The notes: a model not told the origin generated them from the letters alone. 12,242 bases of DNA from Betaproteobacteria bacterium HGW-Betaproteobacteria-2 (GCA_002842255.1 PHCM01000023.1:1-12242); one strand, 5' to 3'. Shown: positions 1 through 6,503, counted from the first letter of the stretch. Numbers and translations: made by a program.

Positions 1-1032
1 ATCCTGCTTGCACTGCTGACCATTGGTGGTGGACTCATGTTGATCGACGAGGCCTGGCGCAACATGATTACCGAAAGCGAGATTATTCGCGGTGCTCTGG
101 TCATCCTCAGCGCATTCCTGGTGAGCGCTCTGCTTGAGTTGCCTTTCGACTACTACAAGACCTTTGTCGTTGACCAGAAATTCGGCTTCAACAAAATGAC
201 CCCTGCCATGTTCTTCAGTGACATGGTCAAACACAGCCTGGTAGGCCTGCTGCTCGGCGCACCGATACTGTTTGCCGCTTTGGCATTAATGCAAAGTTCC
301 GGCGACTACTGGTGGCTTTACCTCTGGGTAGTATGGAGCGTATTCAACCTGCTGATGCTGGCCGTCTACCCGACATTCATCGCCCCATTGTTCAACAAAT
401 TTTCACCTTTGGCTGATGAACCGCTGAAAAAGCGCATCGAAGCACTGCTGACCAAGTGCGGCTTCAAATCCCAGGGCCTGTTCGTCATGGACGGTTCTAC
501 CCGCGGCAGCCACGGCAACGCGTATTTCACCGGCTTCGGTTCCAGCAAGCGCGTGGTGTTCTTCGATACCCTGCTCGACCGTCTGGACGGCAACGAGATC
601 GAAGCGGTACTGGCACACGAACTCGGCCACTTCAAGCATCACCATGTCATCAAGCGCATCGTGCTGATGTTCGTCGTCAGCTTCCTCGGCCTCGCCCTGC
701 TCGGCTGGCTCAAGAATCAGGGCTGGTTCTATGAAGGCCTTGGCATCACTCAGCCGAGTGATTACATGGCCCTGCTGCTGTTCCTGCTGGCGAGCCCGGT
801 CTTCCTGTTCCTGTTGCGTCCGCTGCTGGCCAGCTACTCACGCAAGAACGAATTCGAGGCGGATGAATATGCAGCCAGAAATGCCGAAGCGAAGCATCTG
901 GTCGAGGCGCTGGTGAAACTCTATCGCGACAACGCGTCGACACTGACGCCGGACCCGCTGCATTCCGCATTCTATGATTCGCACCCGCCAGCCAGTATCC
1001 GCATCTCGAAACTGGCCAAATTTACCGGATAA
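1..1032 (+). CDS. M48 family (Ste24/CAAX protease 1-like) membrane metallopeptidase, 5'-truncated
   Basis: A zinc-dependent integral-membrane endopeptidase of the Ste24/HtpX class, probably in the cytoplasmic membrane. The reading frame is open to the window edge, so the gene begins upstream. Ste24-type bacterial proteins are usually a little over 400 residues and 343 codons are visible, so perhaps 70 are missing. The ATG at 37 is internal, not the start. Numbering from base 1, the zinc motif HELGH is at residues 206-210 (bases 616-630), and the third ligand lies in EFEAD, Glu284 with Asp288 (from base 850). Hydrophobic segments lie near residues 28-47, 79-96, 103-123, 219-237 and 256-276, flanking the catalytic helix as in the family. 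The C-terminal block with SHPP and R-I is typical. It ends 16 bases before the cytochrome c gene, so the two are probably co-transcribed. Bacterial substrates of this class are poorly known; a role in membrane protein quality control is inference. Confidence 0.93.
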   Translation: MLLALLTIGGGLMLIDEAWRNMITESEIIRGALVILSAFLVSALLELPFDYYKTFVVDQKFGFNKMTPAMFFSDMVKHSLVGLLLGAPILFAALALMQSSGDYWWLYLWVVWSVFNLLMLAVYPTFIAPLFNKFSPLADEPLKKRIEALLTKCGFKSQGLFVMDGSTRGSHGNAYFTGFGSSKRVVFFDTLLDRLDGNEIEAVLAHELGHFKHHHVIKRIVLMFVVSFLGLALLGWLKNQGWFYEGLGITQPSDYMALLLFLLASPVFLFLLRPLLASYSRKNEFEADEYAARNAEAKHLVEALVKLYRDNASTLTPDPLHSAFYDSHPPASIRISKLAKFTG

Positions 1033-1033
1033 C

Positions 1034-1040
1034 GAGAGGA
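1034..1040 (+). promoter_or_regulatory. Shine-Dalgarno site of the cytochrome c gene
   Basis: GAGAGGA lies 8 bases before the ATG at 1049. It decides the start: the same frame is open further upstream (from 974), but only this ATG has a good ribosome site and is followed directly by a signal peptide. Confidence 0.8.
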
Positions 1041-1048
1041 AACCTGCC

Positions 1049-1360
1049 ATGTCGAGATTACTGCTGTCCTTCAGTCTGATGCTTTTCTCCTTCACGGCAG
1101 GTGCCGAACCTTTTACCGAAGGTGACTTCAATATCGGCAAAAGCATGGTCGAGAAGCATTGCATCGCCTGCCATGCCGAACGCTTCGGTGGTGACGGTTC
1201 CGCCATCTACACACGCGAGAATCGCTTGGTGAAAAGCTCACGCGGCCTGCTGGCACAAATTCGCAACTGCAACACCATGCTCGACCTCAAATGGTTCGAG
1301 GACGAAGAACTACACGTGGCGAATTACCTGAACAAGACCTACTACAAGTTTGAAAAATAA
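1049..1360 (+). CDS. Small periplasmic c-type cytochrome (103 aa)
   Basis: A monoheme c-type cytochrome, exported and presumably an electron carrier in the periplasm; its redox partner cannot be told from the sequence. Residues 1-19 form a signal peptide (basic N-end, hydrophobic core, cleavage after AGA before EPF). The single heme-binding motif CIACH is at residues 38-42 (C38 codon at 1160). The C-terminal half carries C74, M77 and a W-F acidic segment, then a VANYLN-type helix and an aromatic tail (YYKF). M77 is the only Met downstream of the heme motif and so the simplest sixth ligand; C74 and H89 are alternatives. The ATG at 1049 is chosen for its ribosome site and the signal peptide. 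The stop TAA abuts the TTG start of rsgA in the same frame. The family looks like small cytochromes seen in betaproteobacteria; no precise function is known to me. Confidence 0.85.
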   Translation: MSRLLLSFSLMLFSFTAGAEPFTEGDFNIGKSMVEKHCIACHAERFGGDGSAIYTRENRLVKSSRGLLAQIRNCNTMLDLKWFEDEELHVANYLNKTYYKFEK

Positions 1361-2233
1361 TTGAGCGAGACTCTGCAAGGCACCGTCACTGCCGCCTACG
1401 GCAAACGCTACGGCGTGGAACTGGAAGATGGGCGACAGATCAGCTGCGTCACACGCGGCAAGAAAAACGACCTGGCCTGCGGCGATGTCGTGCAGGTCAA
1501 GCTCACGGACAGCCATGAGGGCGTGGTCGAAAGTTTCAACTCCCGCAGTAGCCTGCTCTACCGCAGCAATGCCTACAAAACCAAACTGCTGGCGGCCAAC
1601 GTCACCCAGGTCGTCATCGTGCTGGCCACGCAACCCAGCTTCTACGAAGCGCTGCTCAATCGCTGCCTGATCGCGGCTGAAGCCGCCGGAATCGGCGTAC
1701 TGATCGTACTGAACAAATGCGATCTGGCCAAGAATGACGATGCCATGCAAGCCCTGAAGCTCTATCAGGGGCTCGGTTACCAGGTGCAGCCGCTCTCTGC
1801 CAAGCAGGACATCGAGCCGCTGAAACAATGGCTCAAGGGCCATACCAGCGTATTGGTCGGACAATCCGGCATGGGCAAATCGACCATAGTCAATGCGCTA
1901 TTGCCTGACCTGCAGGTAAGGACGCAGGAAGTCTCCACCGTGCTAGACAGCGGCAAACACACGACAACCGCCGCTCATCTGTACCATCTTGATGAAAACA
2001 GCCATCTGATCGACTCTCCCGGTTTGCAGGAATTCGGTTTGCATCACCTGAGTGTCGATCAACTGGAAAGGGCATTCATCGAGTTCAGGCCGTATCTGGG
2101 CAAATGCCGCTTCAACAATTGCAGGCATCTGAAAGAACCGGATTGTGCCGTGATACAAGCGACTGAGTCTGGACAGATCGCTGCGCTGAGATTAGCCTGT
2201 TATCAGGACTTGTTGCGTGAAATTGGCTCATGA
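1361..2233 (+). CDS. rsgA: Ribosome small subunit-dependent GTPase A (RsgA/YjeQ)
   Basis: A circularly permuted GTPase that binds the 30S subunit late in assembly and checks the decoding centre; GTP hydrolysis releases it. It is 290 residues long. An N-terminal OB-fold (about 1-60) is followed by the permuted G motifs in the diagnostic order: G4 NKCD at 118-121, G5 SAK at 146-148, G1 P-loop GQSGMGKST at 167-175, the switch region GKHTTT at 198-203, and G3 DSPG at 218-221. The C-terminal zinc finger uses C249, C254, H256 and C262. The start is a TTG directly after the TAA of the cytochrome gene, with no clear Shine-Dalgarno site; no better in-frame start exists before the OB-fold. The protein lacks the long basic N-terminal extension of the E. 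coli enzyme. The downstream ATG overlaps its stop by 4 bases. Identity is secure; the exact start is slightly less so. Confidence 0.96.
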   Translation: MSETLQGTVTAAYGKRYGVELEDGRQISCVTRGKKNDLACGDVVQVKLTDSHEGVVESFNSRSSLLYRSNAYKTKLLAANVTQVVIVLATQPSFYEALLNRCLIAAEAAGIGVLIVLNKCDLAKNDDAMQALKLYQGLGYQVQPLSAKQDIEPLKQWLKGHTSVLVGQSGMGKSTIVNALLPDLQVRTQEVSTVLDSGKHTTTAAHLYHLDENSHLIDSPGLQEFGLHHLSVDQLERAFIEFRPYLGKCRFNNCRHLKEPDCAVIQATESGQIAALRLACYQDLLREIGS

Positions 2234-3153
2234 ACACTGCACTGATCTCGCATCCTGACACTCTCTTGCATGTGATGGACGGATCCCATCCGGAATCGCC
2301 GGCACGCATCACGACCATCCACAATGCGCTGAGAACTGCCGGCATCGACCAGCAGCTCAAACATTTCGAGGCGCCTGCGGCCACTGACCTGCAACTCACC
2401 CGCGTCCACAGCAAAGCCTATGTCGAGCAGATCCGGCGCGTGTCACCCAAAGCGGGCCTGGTCAGACTGGATGCCGACACCGCCATGGGTCCGATGTCAT
2501 TATCGGCAGCCCTACATGCCAGTGGCGCCAATATCCTGGCAACCGATCTGGTCATGAGCGGCAAGGTGCAGAATGCCTTCTGCTGCATTCGCCCGCCAGG
2601 CCACCATGCACACAAAGGGCGTGCAGCAGGATTCTGCATCTTTAATCATGTCGCAGTGGGTGTTGCGCATGCCCTGGAGCAGCACAAAATCGAGCGCGTG
2701 GCTGTGATCGACTTCGATGTGCACCATGGCGATGGCACGGAGGATATCTTCAAGGAAGATCCACGTGTCATGCTCTGCTCCACCTTTCAGCACCCCTTCT
2801 ATCCGGGAACCGGTGCAAGCAGCAGGACAGATCACATGATCAATGTACCGCTCAAGGCAGGCACCGATGGACAGGGTTTCCGTCAGGCGGTGACGGCGGA
2901 ATTCGCGCCGGCACTGGAACGCTTCAAGCCGCAGTTCATTTTCATCTCGGCCGGTTTTGATGCCCACGCGGAAGACCCGCTGGCGCAACTGGGGCTACTC
3001 AGGGAAGACTATGTCTGGATGACTGAATTCGTCATGGATATCGCCGCCCGTCATGCCAGCGGCCGAATCGTCTCATCACTGGAAGGCGGCTACCACCTGC
3101 CGGCGCTGGCAGAGAGCGCTATCGCGCATATCAGGGCGATGGCAAATCTATAG
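2230..3153 (+). CDS. Histone deacetylase family protein (class II-like zinc amidohydrolase)
   Basis: A zinc-dependent deacetylase of the HDAC/AcuC/acetylpolyamine amidohydrolase superfamily, 307 residues, cytosolic (no signal peptide). The active-site set is complete: RPPGHHA with the His pair H125/H126, DFDVHHGDGT with zinc ligands D163 and H165, the third ligand D244 in SAGFDAH, and the catalytic Tyr Y288 in EGGYHL. The HPESPARI block near residues 19-27 is also typical of the family. In bacteria these enzymes act on acetylated lysines, polyamines or other small acetamides, and the substrate here cannot be chosen. The ATG overlaps the rsgA stop (ATGA at 2230-2233), which implies translational coupling to rsgA; no strong ribosome site of its own is visible. 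It is followed by a 63-base gap and then by queD with its own promoter. Confidence 0.93.
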   Translation: MNTALISHPDTLLHVMDGSHPESPARITTIHNALRTAGIDQQLKHFEAPAATDLQLTRVHSKAYVEQIRRVSPKAGLVRLDADTAMGPMSLSAALHASGANILATDLVMSGKVQNAFCCIRPPGHHAHKGRAAGFCIFNHVAVGVAHALEQHKIERVAVIDFDVHHGDGTEDIFKEDPRVMLCSTFQHPFYPGTGASSRTDHMINVPLKAGTDGQGFRQAVTAEFAPALERFKPQFIFISAGFDAHAEDPLAQLGLLREDYVWMTEFVMDIAARHASGRIVSSLEGGYHLPALAESAIAHIRAMANL

Positions 3154-3199
3154 CAGATTTCAAGTGATTCCGGCTTGCATCGCCCTCTGCCGGCGCTAC

Positions 3200-3208
3200 T
3201 GATATAAT
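3200..3208 (+). promoter_or_regulatory. Extended -10 promoter of queD
   Basis: A perfect extended -10 element, TGA followed by TATAAT at 3203-3208. No good -35 hexamer sits at the usual spacing, which is normal for extended -10 promoters. The -10 ends only 8 bases before the queD ATG (3217), so transcription should begin at or within about two bases of the start codon. Confidence 0.65.
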
Positions 3209-3216
3209 CCATCCCC

Positions 3217-3657
3217 ATGCAAATCACCACACGCCTCGAATTTGATGCCGGCCATCGCATCCCCTTCCACAAAAGCCAGTGCAGAAACCTGCACGGCCAT
3301 CGTTATGCGATTGAAATCACGCTTTCCGGAGACATCATCCAGCGAGAAGAGACATCGGACAACGGCATGGTGATGGATTTCTCCGACGTCAAGGCCATCG
3401 CACGGCGTGCGGTGGTCGATGTCTGGGATCACGCCTTCCTGGTCTACAAGAATGACGACGTCGTGCTGGATTTCCTCAAGAGCCTGCCGGACCACAAGAC
3501 GGTCGTCATGAACAGCGTGCCGACTGCCGAGAACATGGCGGCCGAGGCGTTCCGCATCCTAAAGTCGGAATATCAGGACACCTACGGCAACCATCTGAAA
3601 CTGGAACGTGTGCGCTTGTATGAAACGCCCAATAGCTGGGCCGATGCACTAAGCTGA
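3217..3657 (+). CDS. queD: 6-carboxy-5,6,7,8-tetrahydropterin synthase (QueD/PTPS family)
   Basis: Converts 7,8-dihydroneopterin triphosphate to 6-carboxytetrahydropterin, the second step of the 7-deazaguanine (queuosine) pathway. The zinc site is H13 (AGH) with H26 and H28 (LHGH). The catalytic Cys is C22 in SQCRNLHGH, and the Asp-His pair is D71/H72 in WDHAFL. The TAEN block (103-106) and E136 in the ETPNSW tail fit pterin binding. At 146 residues it is longer than the E. coli enzyme (about 120), with the extra length mostly between the DH pair and TAEN. The family also includes 6-pyruvoyl-tetrahydropterin synthases; the CxxxHGH spacing and bacterial context favour QueD. No Shine-Dalgarno sequence precedes the ATG, and the promoter is so near that a leaderless mRNA is expected. 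It is convergent with dnaQ; other queuosine genes are not in the window. Confidence 0.92.
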   Translation: MQITTRLEFDAGHRIPFHKSQCRNLHGHRYAIEITLSGDIIQREETSDNGMVMDFSDVKAIARRAVVDVWDHAFLVYKNDDVVLDFLKSLPDHKTVVMNSVPTAENMAAEAFRILKSEYQDTYGNHLKLERVRLYETPNSWADALS

Positions 3658-3707
3658 GCCTTTAAGCGCTGAACCCTTGGCCCCGGCAAAGCAAAAGCCG
3701 AACACCC

Positions 3708-4394
3708 CTATCCACGCCAAACACATTTACCGGACTTTTCCAGTGCGGCAAGATATTCCTCATGCGAGGTCAGTTCCCCGGCATCAGCCTCAAGTACCGG
3801 CAGCGATTTGCCTGACGCCGCAGCATTGAATTCCATGCCGGATTCAGCATCATCCAGCAGGTCCATCATCAGCGTCTCCTGACCGCGCGTCATCGCCATA
3901 TAGACATCGGCCAGCAACTCGGCATCCAGCAAGGCGCCATGCAGAGTCCGCTTGGAGTTATCGATACCGAAGTGACGGCATAGTGCATCCAGGTTGTTGC
4001 GCTGCCCCGGACGGCTGTCCTTGGCCATCTTCAGCGTGTCTATGACGCTGCAGCAGACCGACTCAACTTCCGGCCTGTCGATCTTACCCAATTCTGCATT
4101 GAGAAAGCCCACGTCGAACGGGGCATTGTGAATGATCAGTTCCGCATCGGCGACGAACTGCAGAAAATCATCGACGATATCTGCAAAGCGCGGCTTGTCC
4201 TGCAGAAACTCCAGCGTAATGCCATGCACTTCCTGCGCGCCCTGGTCGATCTCGCGATCCGGATTCAGGTAAACGTGAAAGTGATTCTTGGTCAATCGCC
4301 GGTTGACAGCCTCGACTGCGGCGATTTCGATGATACGGTGCCCCTGTGAGGGGGACAGGCCGGTCGTTTCAGTATCGAGAAAAATCTGTCTCAT
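3708..4394 (-). CDS. dnaQ: DNA polymerase III epsilon subunit, 3'-5' proofreading exonuclease
   Basis: The proofreading subunit of the replicative polymerase; it removes mispaired 3' ends and binds the alpha subunit DnaE. It is a DEDDh-type exonuclease: numbered from the start chosen here, ExoI D7/E9 in LDTETTG, ExoII D94 in NAPFD, ExoIII H152 and D157 in HGALLDAE. The C-terminal part (about 165-228) has low similarity potential and would carry the alpha-binding tail. Two ATG codons stand side by side (4397 and 4394). AGGAAAG at 4399-4405 leaves only 4 bases from its AGGA core to the first but 7 to the second, so the second is preferred, giving 228 residues and the usual MRQI start. It lies 42 bases after the rnhA stop on the same strand, and its stop faces queD across a gap of 50 bases. 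Confidence 0.95.
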   Translation of the reverse strand: MRQIFLDTETTGLSPSQGHRIIEIAAVEAVNRRLTKNHFHVYLNPDREIDQGAQEVHGITLEFLQDKPRFADIVDDFLQFVADAELIIHNAPFDVGFLNAELGKIDRPEVESVCCSVIDTLKMAKDSRPGQRNNLDALCRHFGIDNSKRTLHGALLDAELLADVYMAMTRGQETLMMDLLDDAESGMEFNAAASGKSLPVLEADAGELTSHEEYLAALEKSGKCVWRG

Positions 4395-4398
4395 CATA

Positions 4399-4405
4399 CT
4401 TTCCT
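4399..4405 (-). promoter_or_regulatory. Shine-Dalgarno site of dnaQ
   Basis: AGGAAAG on the minus strand. Its spacing favours the second of two adjacent ATG codons as the true start of dnaQ. Confidence 0.7.
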
Positions 4406-4436
4406 GTTATTGATTGCTCTGTTCTTGATTGTCCGA

Positions 4437-4889
4437 TTATTGCTTGCCATTCATGAACGGCTCCGCCCCTCTGTTCGCCAAGGCATCGGCGCGCTCGTTG
4501 CCGGCATGCCCCGCATGCCCCTTGACCCAGACCCACTCGACATCATGCAACTGCACCAGTTTGTCCAGATGCTTCCACAGGTCATCGTTCTTCACCGGCT
4601 TCTTGTCGCTGGTTTTCCAGCCCCGTTGCTTCCAGCCATGAATCCACTCGGTCATGCCCTTCTGCACGTAAACCGAATCCGTATAGAGCCTGACCCGGCA
4701 GGCACGCTTCAGGGCTTCCAGTGCCTTGATCACAGCCATCATCTCCATGCGGTTGTTGGTCGTCAGGGGTTCACCGCCACATAACTCGGTCTCGTGATCC
4801 CCATAGGCCAACCAGGCCCCCCAACCACCGGGACCGGGATTACCCTTGCAGGCACCATCGGTATGTATCTCCACAATATCCTTACTCAC
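4437..4889 (-). CDS. rnhA: Ribonuclease HI
   Basis: Endonuclease that cleaves the RNA strand of RNA:DNA hybrids, removing R-loops and primers. It is 150 residues, close to the 155 of E. coli. The DEDD active site is complete: D11 ([14 protein letters not shown]), E49 (NNRMEM), D71 (YTDSVYV) and D135 (NERADALA), plus the conserved His H125 in VKGHAGH. The basic handle region with its Trp-rich stretch (about 81-102) is present. Translation starts at GTG (4889); this start overlaps the end of the upstream methyltransferase by 8 bases (GTGAGTAA, out of frame), so the two are likely translationally coupled. A weak AAAGG lies about 14 bases before the start. A GTG six codons in is a less likely alternative. 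dnaQ follows on the same strand. Confidence 0.96.
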   Translation of the reverse strand: MSKDIVEIHTDGACKGNPGPGGWGAWLAYGDHETELCGGEPLTTNNRMEMMAVIKALEALKRACRVRLYTDSVYVQKGMTEWIHGWKQRGWKTSDKKPVKNDDLWKHLDKLVQLHDVEWVWVKGHAGHAGNERADALANRGAEPFMNGKQ

Positions 4890-5646
4890 TTGCTTGCTGA
4901 TTACCTTTCTGTTTGTTGTGCTGTGTCGGTTGTGTGCGTGTAGGCGCCACCACCAGGCTCTTCAAGCGGTTCGACTGGCGTCCCGGCCGGATCACCCGCA
5001 TGCCGAGTACGCGCTTTCTGGCCACGATGAAATAGATGCCGCCTATCATCGGCCACCAGTGGTTGCCGATCCTGTCCATGAACTGACAGCGCTTGAGCCA
5101 GGTCGGATTGCTGAACGGCAACTTGTGACAGGCCATTTTCACTTCCACGATTTCAAGGTCCAGCAACTCGAGCCAGTCCCGGATTCTGGGCAAGGAGAAA
5201 AAAGTACCCTGCCACGGATAGCCTTTGCGCCTGGCCGCCATGCGCTTCAAACCCCAGGCGCTGAACGGATTGAAACCGCTGACGACAATGTGGCCTTCAG
5301 GAACCAGCACCCGCCCGGCTTCGCGCAAGGTCTGATGGGGGTCTTCGCTGAACTCGAGCATATGCGGCAACAGCAAAAGATCAATACTGCTGGTCTGAAA
5401 CGGCAATTGCATCGACTGGCATCGGACTGCGCCAGCGGCGACATCTGCCCTCAGTGAGAACGGCATGCGGGAGCTCTGTAGCAGATCCATCTGCAGCATG
5501 CCGAGCTGAACTGCATTGAAACCGAAGATATCGGCCACTGCCGCATCGTACAGTGCCTGCTCTTTCAGCTGCAGATAAGCGCCGAGCGGCGAATTCAGCC
5601 AGGACTGCTGATCATGAAACAAGTGCCAGCCCCATTTTATGGACAC
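4882..5646 (-). CDS. yafS: YafS-like class I SAM-dependent methyltransferase family protein
   Basis: Homologous in layout and motifs to E. coli YafS, a methyltransferase-fold protein of unknown substrate; 254 residues, cytosolic. Recognisable blocks are the LPF segment (81-83), [14 protein letters not shown] (86-99), [13 protein letters not shown] (102-114) and the post-motif strand [13 protein letters not shown] (121-133). The glycine-rich SAM-binding motif I expected near the N-terminus is degenerate: residues 41-49 read FGFNAVQLG, as also in YafS (KYGF-type), so activity cannot be assumed. The C-terminus is a basic, Gln-rich tail. The start is GTG at 5646, the first start after an in-frame stop, with no visible ribosome site. 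It lies 32 bases from the divergent gloB start, as its E. coli counterpart also neighbours gloB, and it heads the yafS-rnhA-dnaQ set. Symbol assigned by homology recalled from memory. Confidence 0.82.
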   Translation of the reverse strand: MSIKWGWHLFHDQQSWLNSPLGAYLQLKEQALYDAAVADIFGFNAVQLGMLQMDLLQSSRMPFSLRADVAAGAVRCQSMQLPFQTSSIDLLLLPHMLEFSEDPHQTLREAGRVLVPEGHIVVSGFNPFSAWGLKRMAARRKGYPWQGTFFSLPRIRDWLELLDLEIVEVKMACHKLPFSNPTWLKRCQFMDRIGNHWWPMIGGIYFIVARKRVLGMRVIRPGRQSNRLKSLVVAPTRTQPTQHNKQKGNQQASE

Positions 5647-5662
5647 GAAGCGATGCGAAGAC

Positions 5663-5671
5663 TGTTATATT
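5663..5671. promoter_or_regulatory. Shared bidirectional -10 region of gloB (+) and yafS (-)
   Basis: On the plus strand TGT-TATATT (5663-5671) is an extended -10 whose predicted start of transcription falls at about 5677-5679, on the gloB ATG (5679). On the minus strand the same bases read TATAAC (5669 to 5664), five of six to consensus, with a predicted start near 5657, about 11 bases before the yafS GTG. No clear -35 element is seen for either direction. Confidence 0.5.
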
Positions 5672-5678
5672 TGATGCC

Positions 5679-6434
5679 ATGTTAGAGATTCTACCAATCC
5701 CGGCATTCAAGGATAACTATATTTGGTTAATTAATGACGGCAGGCATGCTGTGGTCGTTGACCCTGGCGATGCCGGCCCGGTATTTCAGTTGCTGGAACA
5801 AAGCGGACTCACTCTTGAAGCCATCCTCATTACGCATCACTGCCATGACCATATCGATGGCGTCGTCGAGCTAATTTCAAAATACCCGGTACCAGTCTAT
5901 GCCCCTGCCAAGGAATTTTACGATTTTCCCCATACCCCGGTAGCCGACGGAGACCTGATAACACTCGCCGCACTTGACCTGAAACTCACCGTGATGGAAG
6001 TTCCAGGCCATACACTGGGCCATGTCGCCTATTACAGCCAACCCCTGCTGTTCTGCGGCGACACCTTGTTCTCCTGCGGCTGCGGACGATTGCATGAAGG
6101 AACAGCCGAACAGATGCATCAATCCCTGCAAAGACTGGCGCAGCTGCCGGCAGATACCCTGGTTTATTGCGCACATGAGTACACCCTGAATAATCTGGCA
6201 TTTGCCCTGGAACTGGAACCGGACAACTTGGCACTGCAAAAACGCCAACAGGAAGTCATCGAGCTACGGACAGCAGATAAGCCCAGCCTGCCGACAACTA
6301 TAGGGCTGGAGCTGGCAACCAACCCTTTTCTGCGTTGCGACAACAACACCATCCGGCAATCACTCAAACTGGGAGAAAACACAGTGCCAGCAGAGACTTT
6401 CCGGATTTTAAGAGAAATGAAAAATAATTATTAA
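5679..6434 (+). CDS. gloB: Hydroxyacylglutathione hydrolase (glyoxalase II) with a Cys in the metal motif
   Basis: Hydrolyses S-D-lactoylglutathione to D-lactate and glutathione in methylglyoxal detoxification; metallo-beta-lactamase fold, cytosolic, 251 residues as in E. coli. It starts MLEILPIPAFKDNYIW, the standard GloB opening, so the ATG at 5679 is chosen although the frame is open further upstream. Metal-site residues are H53, D57, H58, H111 (PGHTLGH), D128 (CGDTLF) and H166 (CAHEYTLNN). The position of the second ligand His (H55 in E. coli GloB) is Cys here: the motif reads THHCHDH. The C-terminal glutathione-site elements NPFLR (215-219) and the LR-x-x-K near 244-248 remain. The extra Cys133 lies close to D128. 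No Shine-Dalgarno site is present, and the likely promoter places the mRNA 5' end at the ATG. mltD follows after 100 bases. Confidence 0.94.
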   Translation: MLEILPIPAFKDNYIWLINDGRHAVVVDPGDAGPVFQLLEQSGLTLEAILITHHCHDHIDGVVELISKYPVPVYAPAKEFYDFPHTPVADGDLITLAALDLKLTVMEVPGHTLGHVAYYSQPLLFCGDTLFSCGCGRLHEGTAEQMHQSLQRLAQLPADTLVYCAHEYTLNNLAFALELEPDNLALQKRQQEVIELRTADKPSLPTTIGLELATNPFLRCDNNTIRQSLKLGENTVPAETFRILREMKNNY

Positions 6435-6447
6435 TCATTATGTTATG

Positions 6448-6475
6448 TTTACTTTCAAACAAAGTACTTTTACTT
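6448..6475 (+). repeat. Direct repeats TTTACTT 21 bases apart with palindrome, upstream of mltD
   Basis: TTTACTT occurs at 6448-6454 and 6469-6475, start to start 21 bases (two helical turns), in an AT-rich stretch. Between them lies the perfect 10-base palindrome AAAGTACTTT at 6461-6470, and ACTTT at 6451-6455 is also inverted against AAAGT at 6461-6465. The second repeat runs into the mltD -35 hexamer, so the arrangement could be an activator site or UP-like element. The binding protein is unknown. Confidence 0.35.
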
Positions 6476-6503
6476 GACGCATCTACCCGCATTTCGTTAC
6501 CAT
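6474..6503 (+). promoter_or_regulatory. Probable sigma-70 promoter of mltD
   Basis: TTGACG (6474-6479, five of six to consensus) and TACCAT (6498-6503, four of six) are 18 bases apart. Transcription would start near 6510 and leave a leader of about 25 bases with no recognisable Shine-Dalgarno sequence before the ATG at 6535. Confidence 0.5.

Noticed and set aside
974..1048. 25-codon upstream extension of the cytochrome c gene
   Set aside because: It would overlap the protease end and place charged residues before the signal peptide; the ATG at 1049 has the ribosome site.
1310..1864. Open frame of 184 codons antisense to rsgA
   Set aside because: Shadow of the rsgA codon pattern; no independent support.
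3684..3700. CGGC...GCCG pair in the queD/dnaQ convergent gap as a bidirectional terminator
   Set aside because: Only 4 pairs with a 9-base loop and no T-run on either side; too weak to call.
4846..5457. Long open frame of about 200 codons on the plus strand opposite yafS
   Set aside because: It lies wholly antisense to a gene with clear family motifs, and its translation resembles no family I know; a coding shadow in GC-rich DNA.
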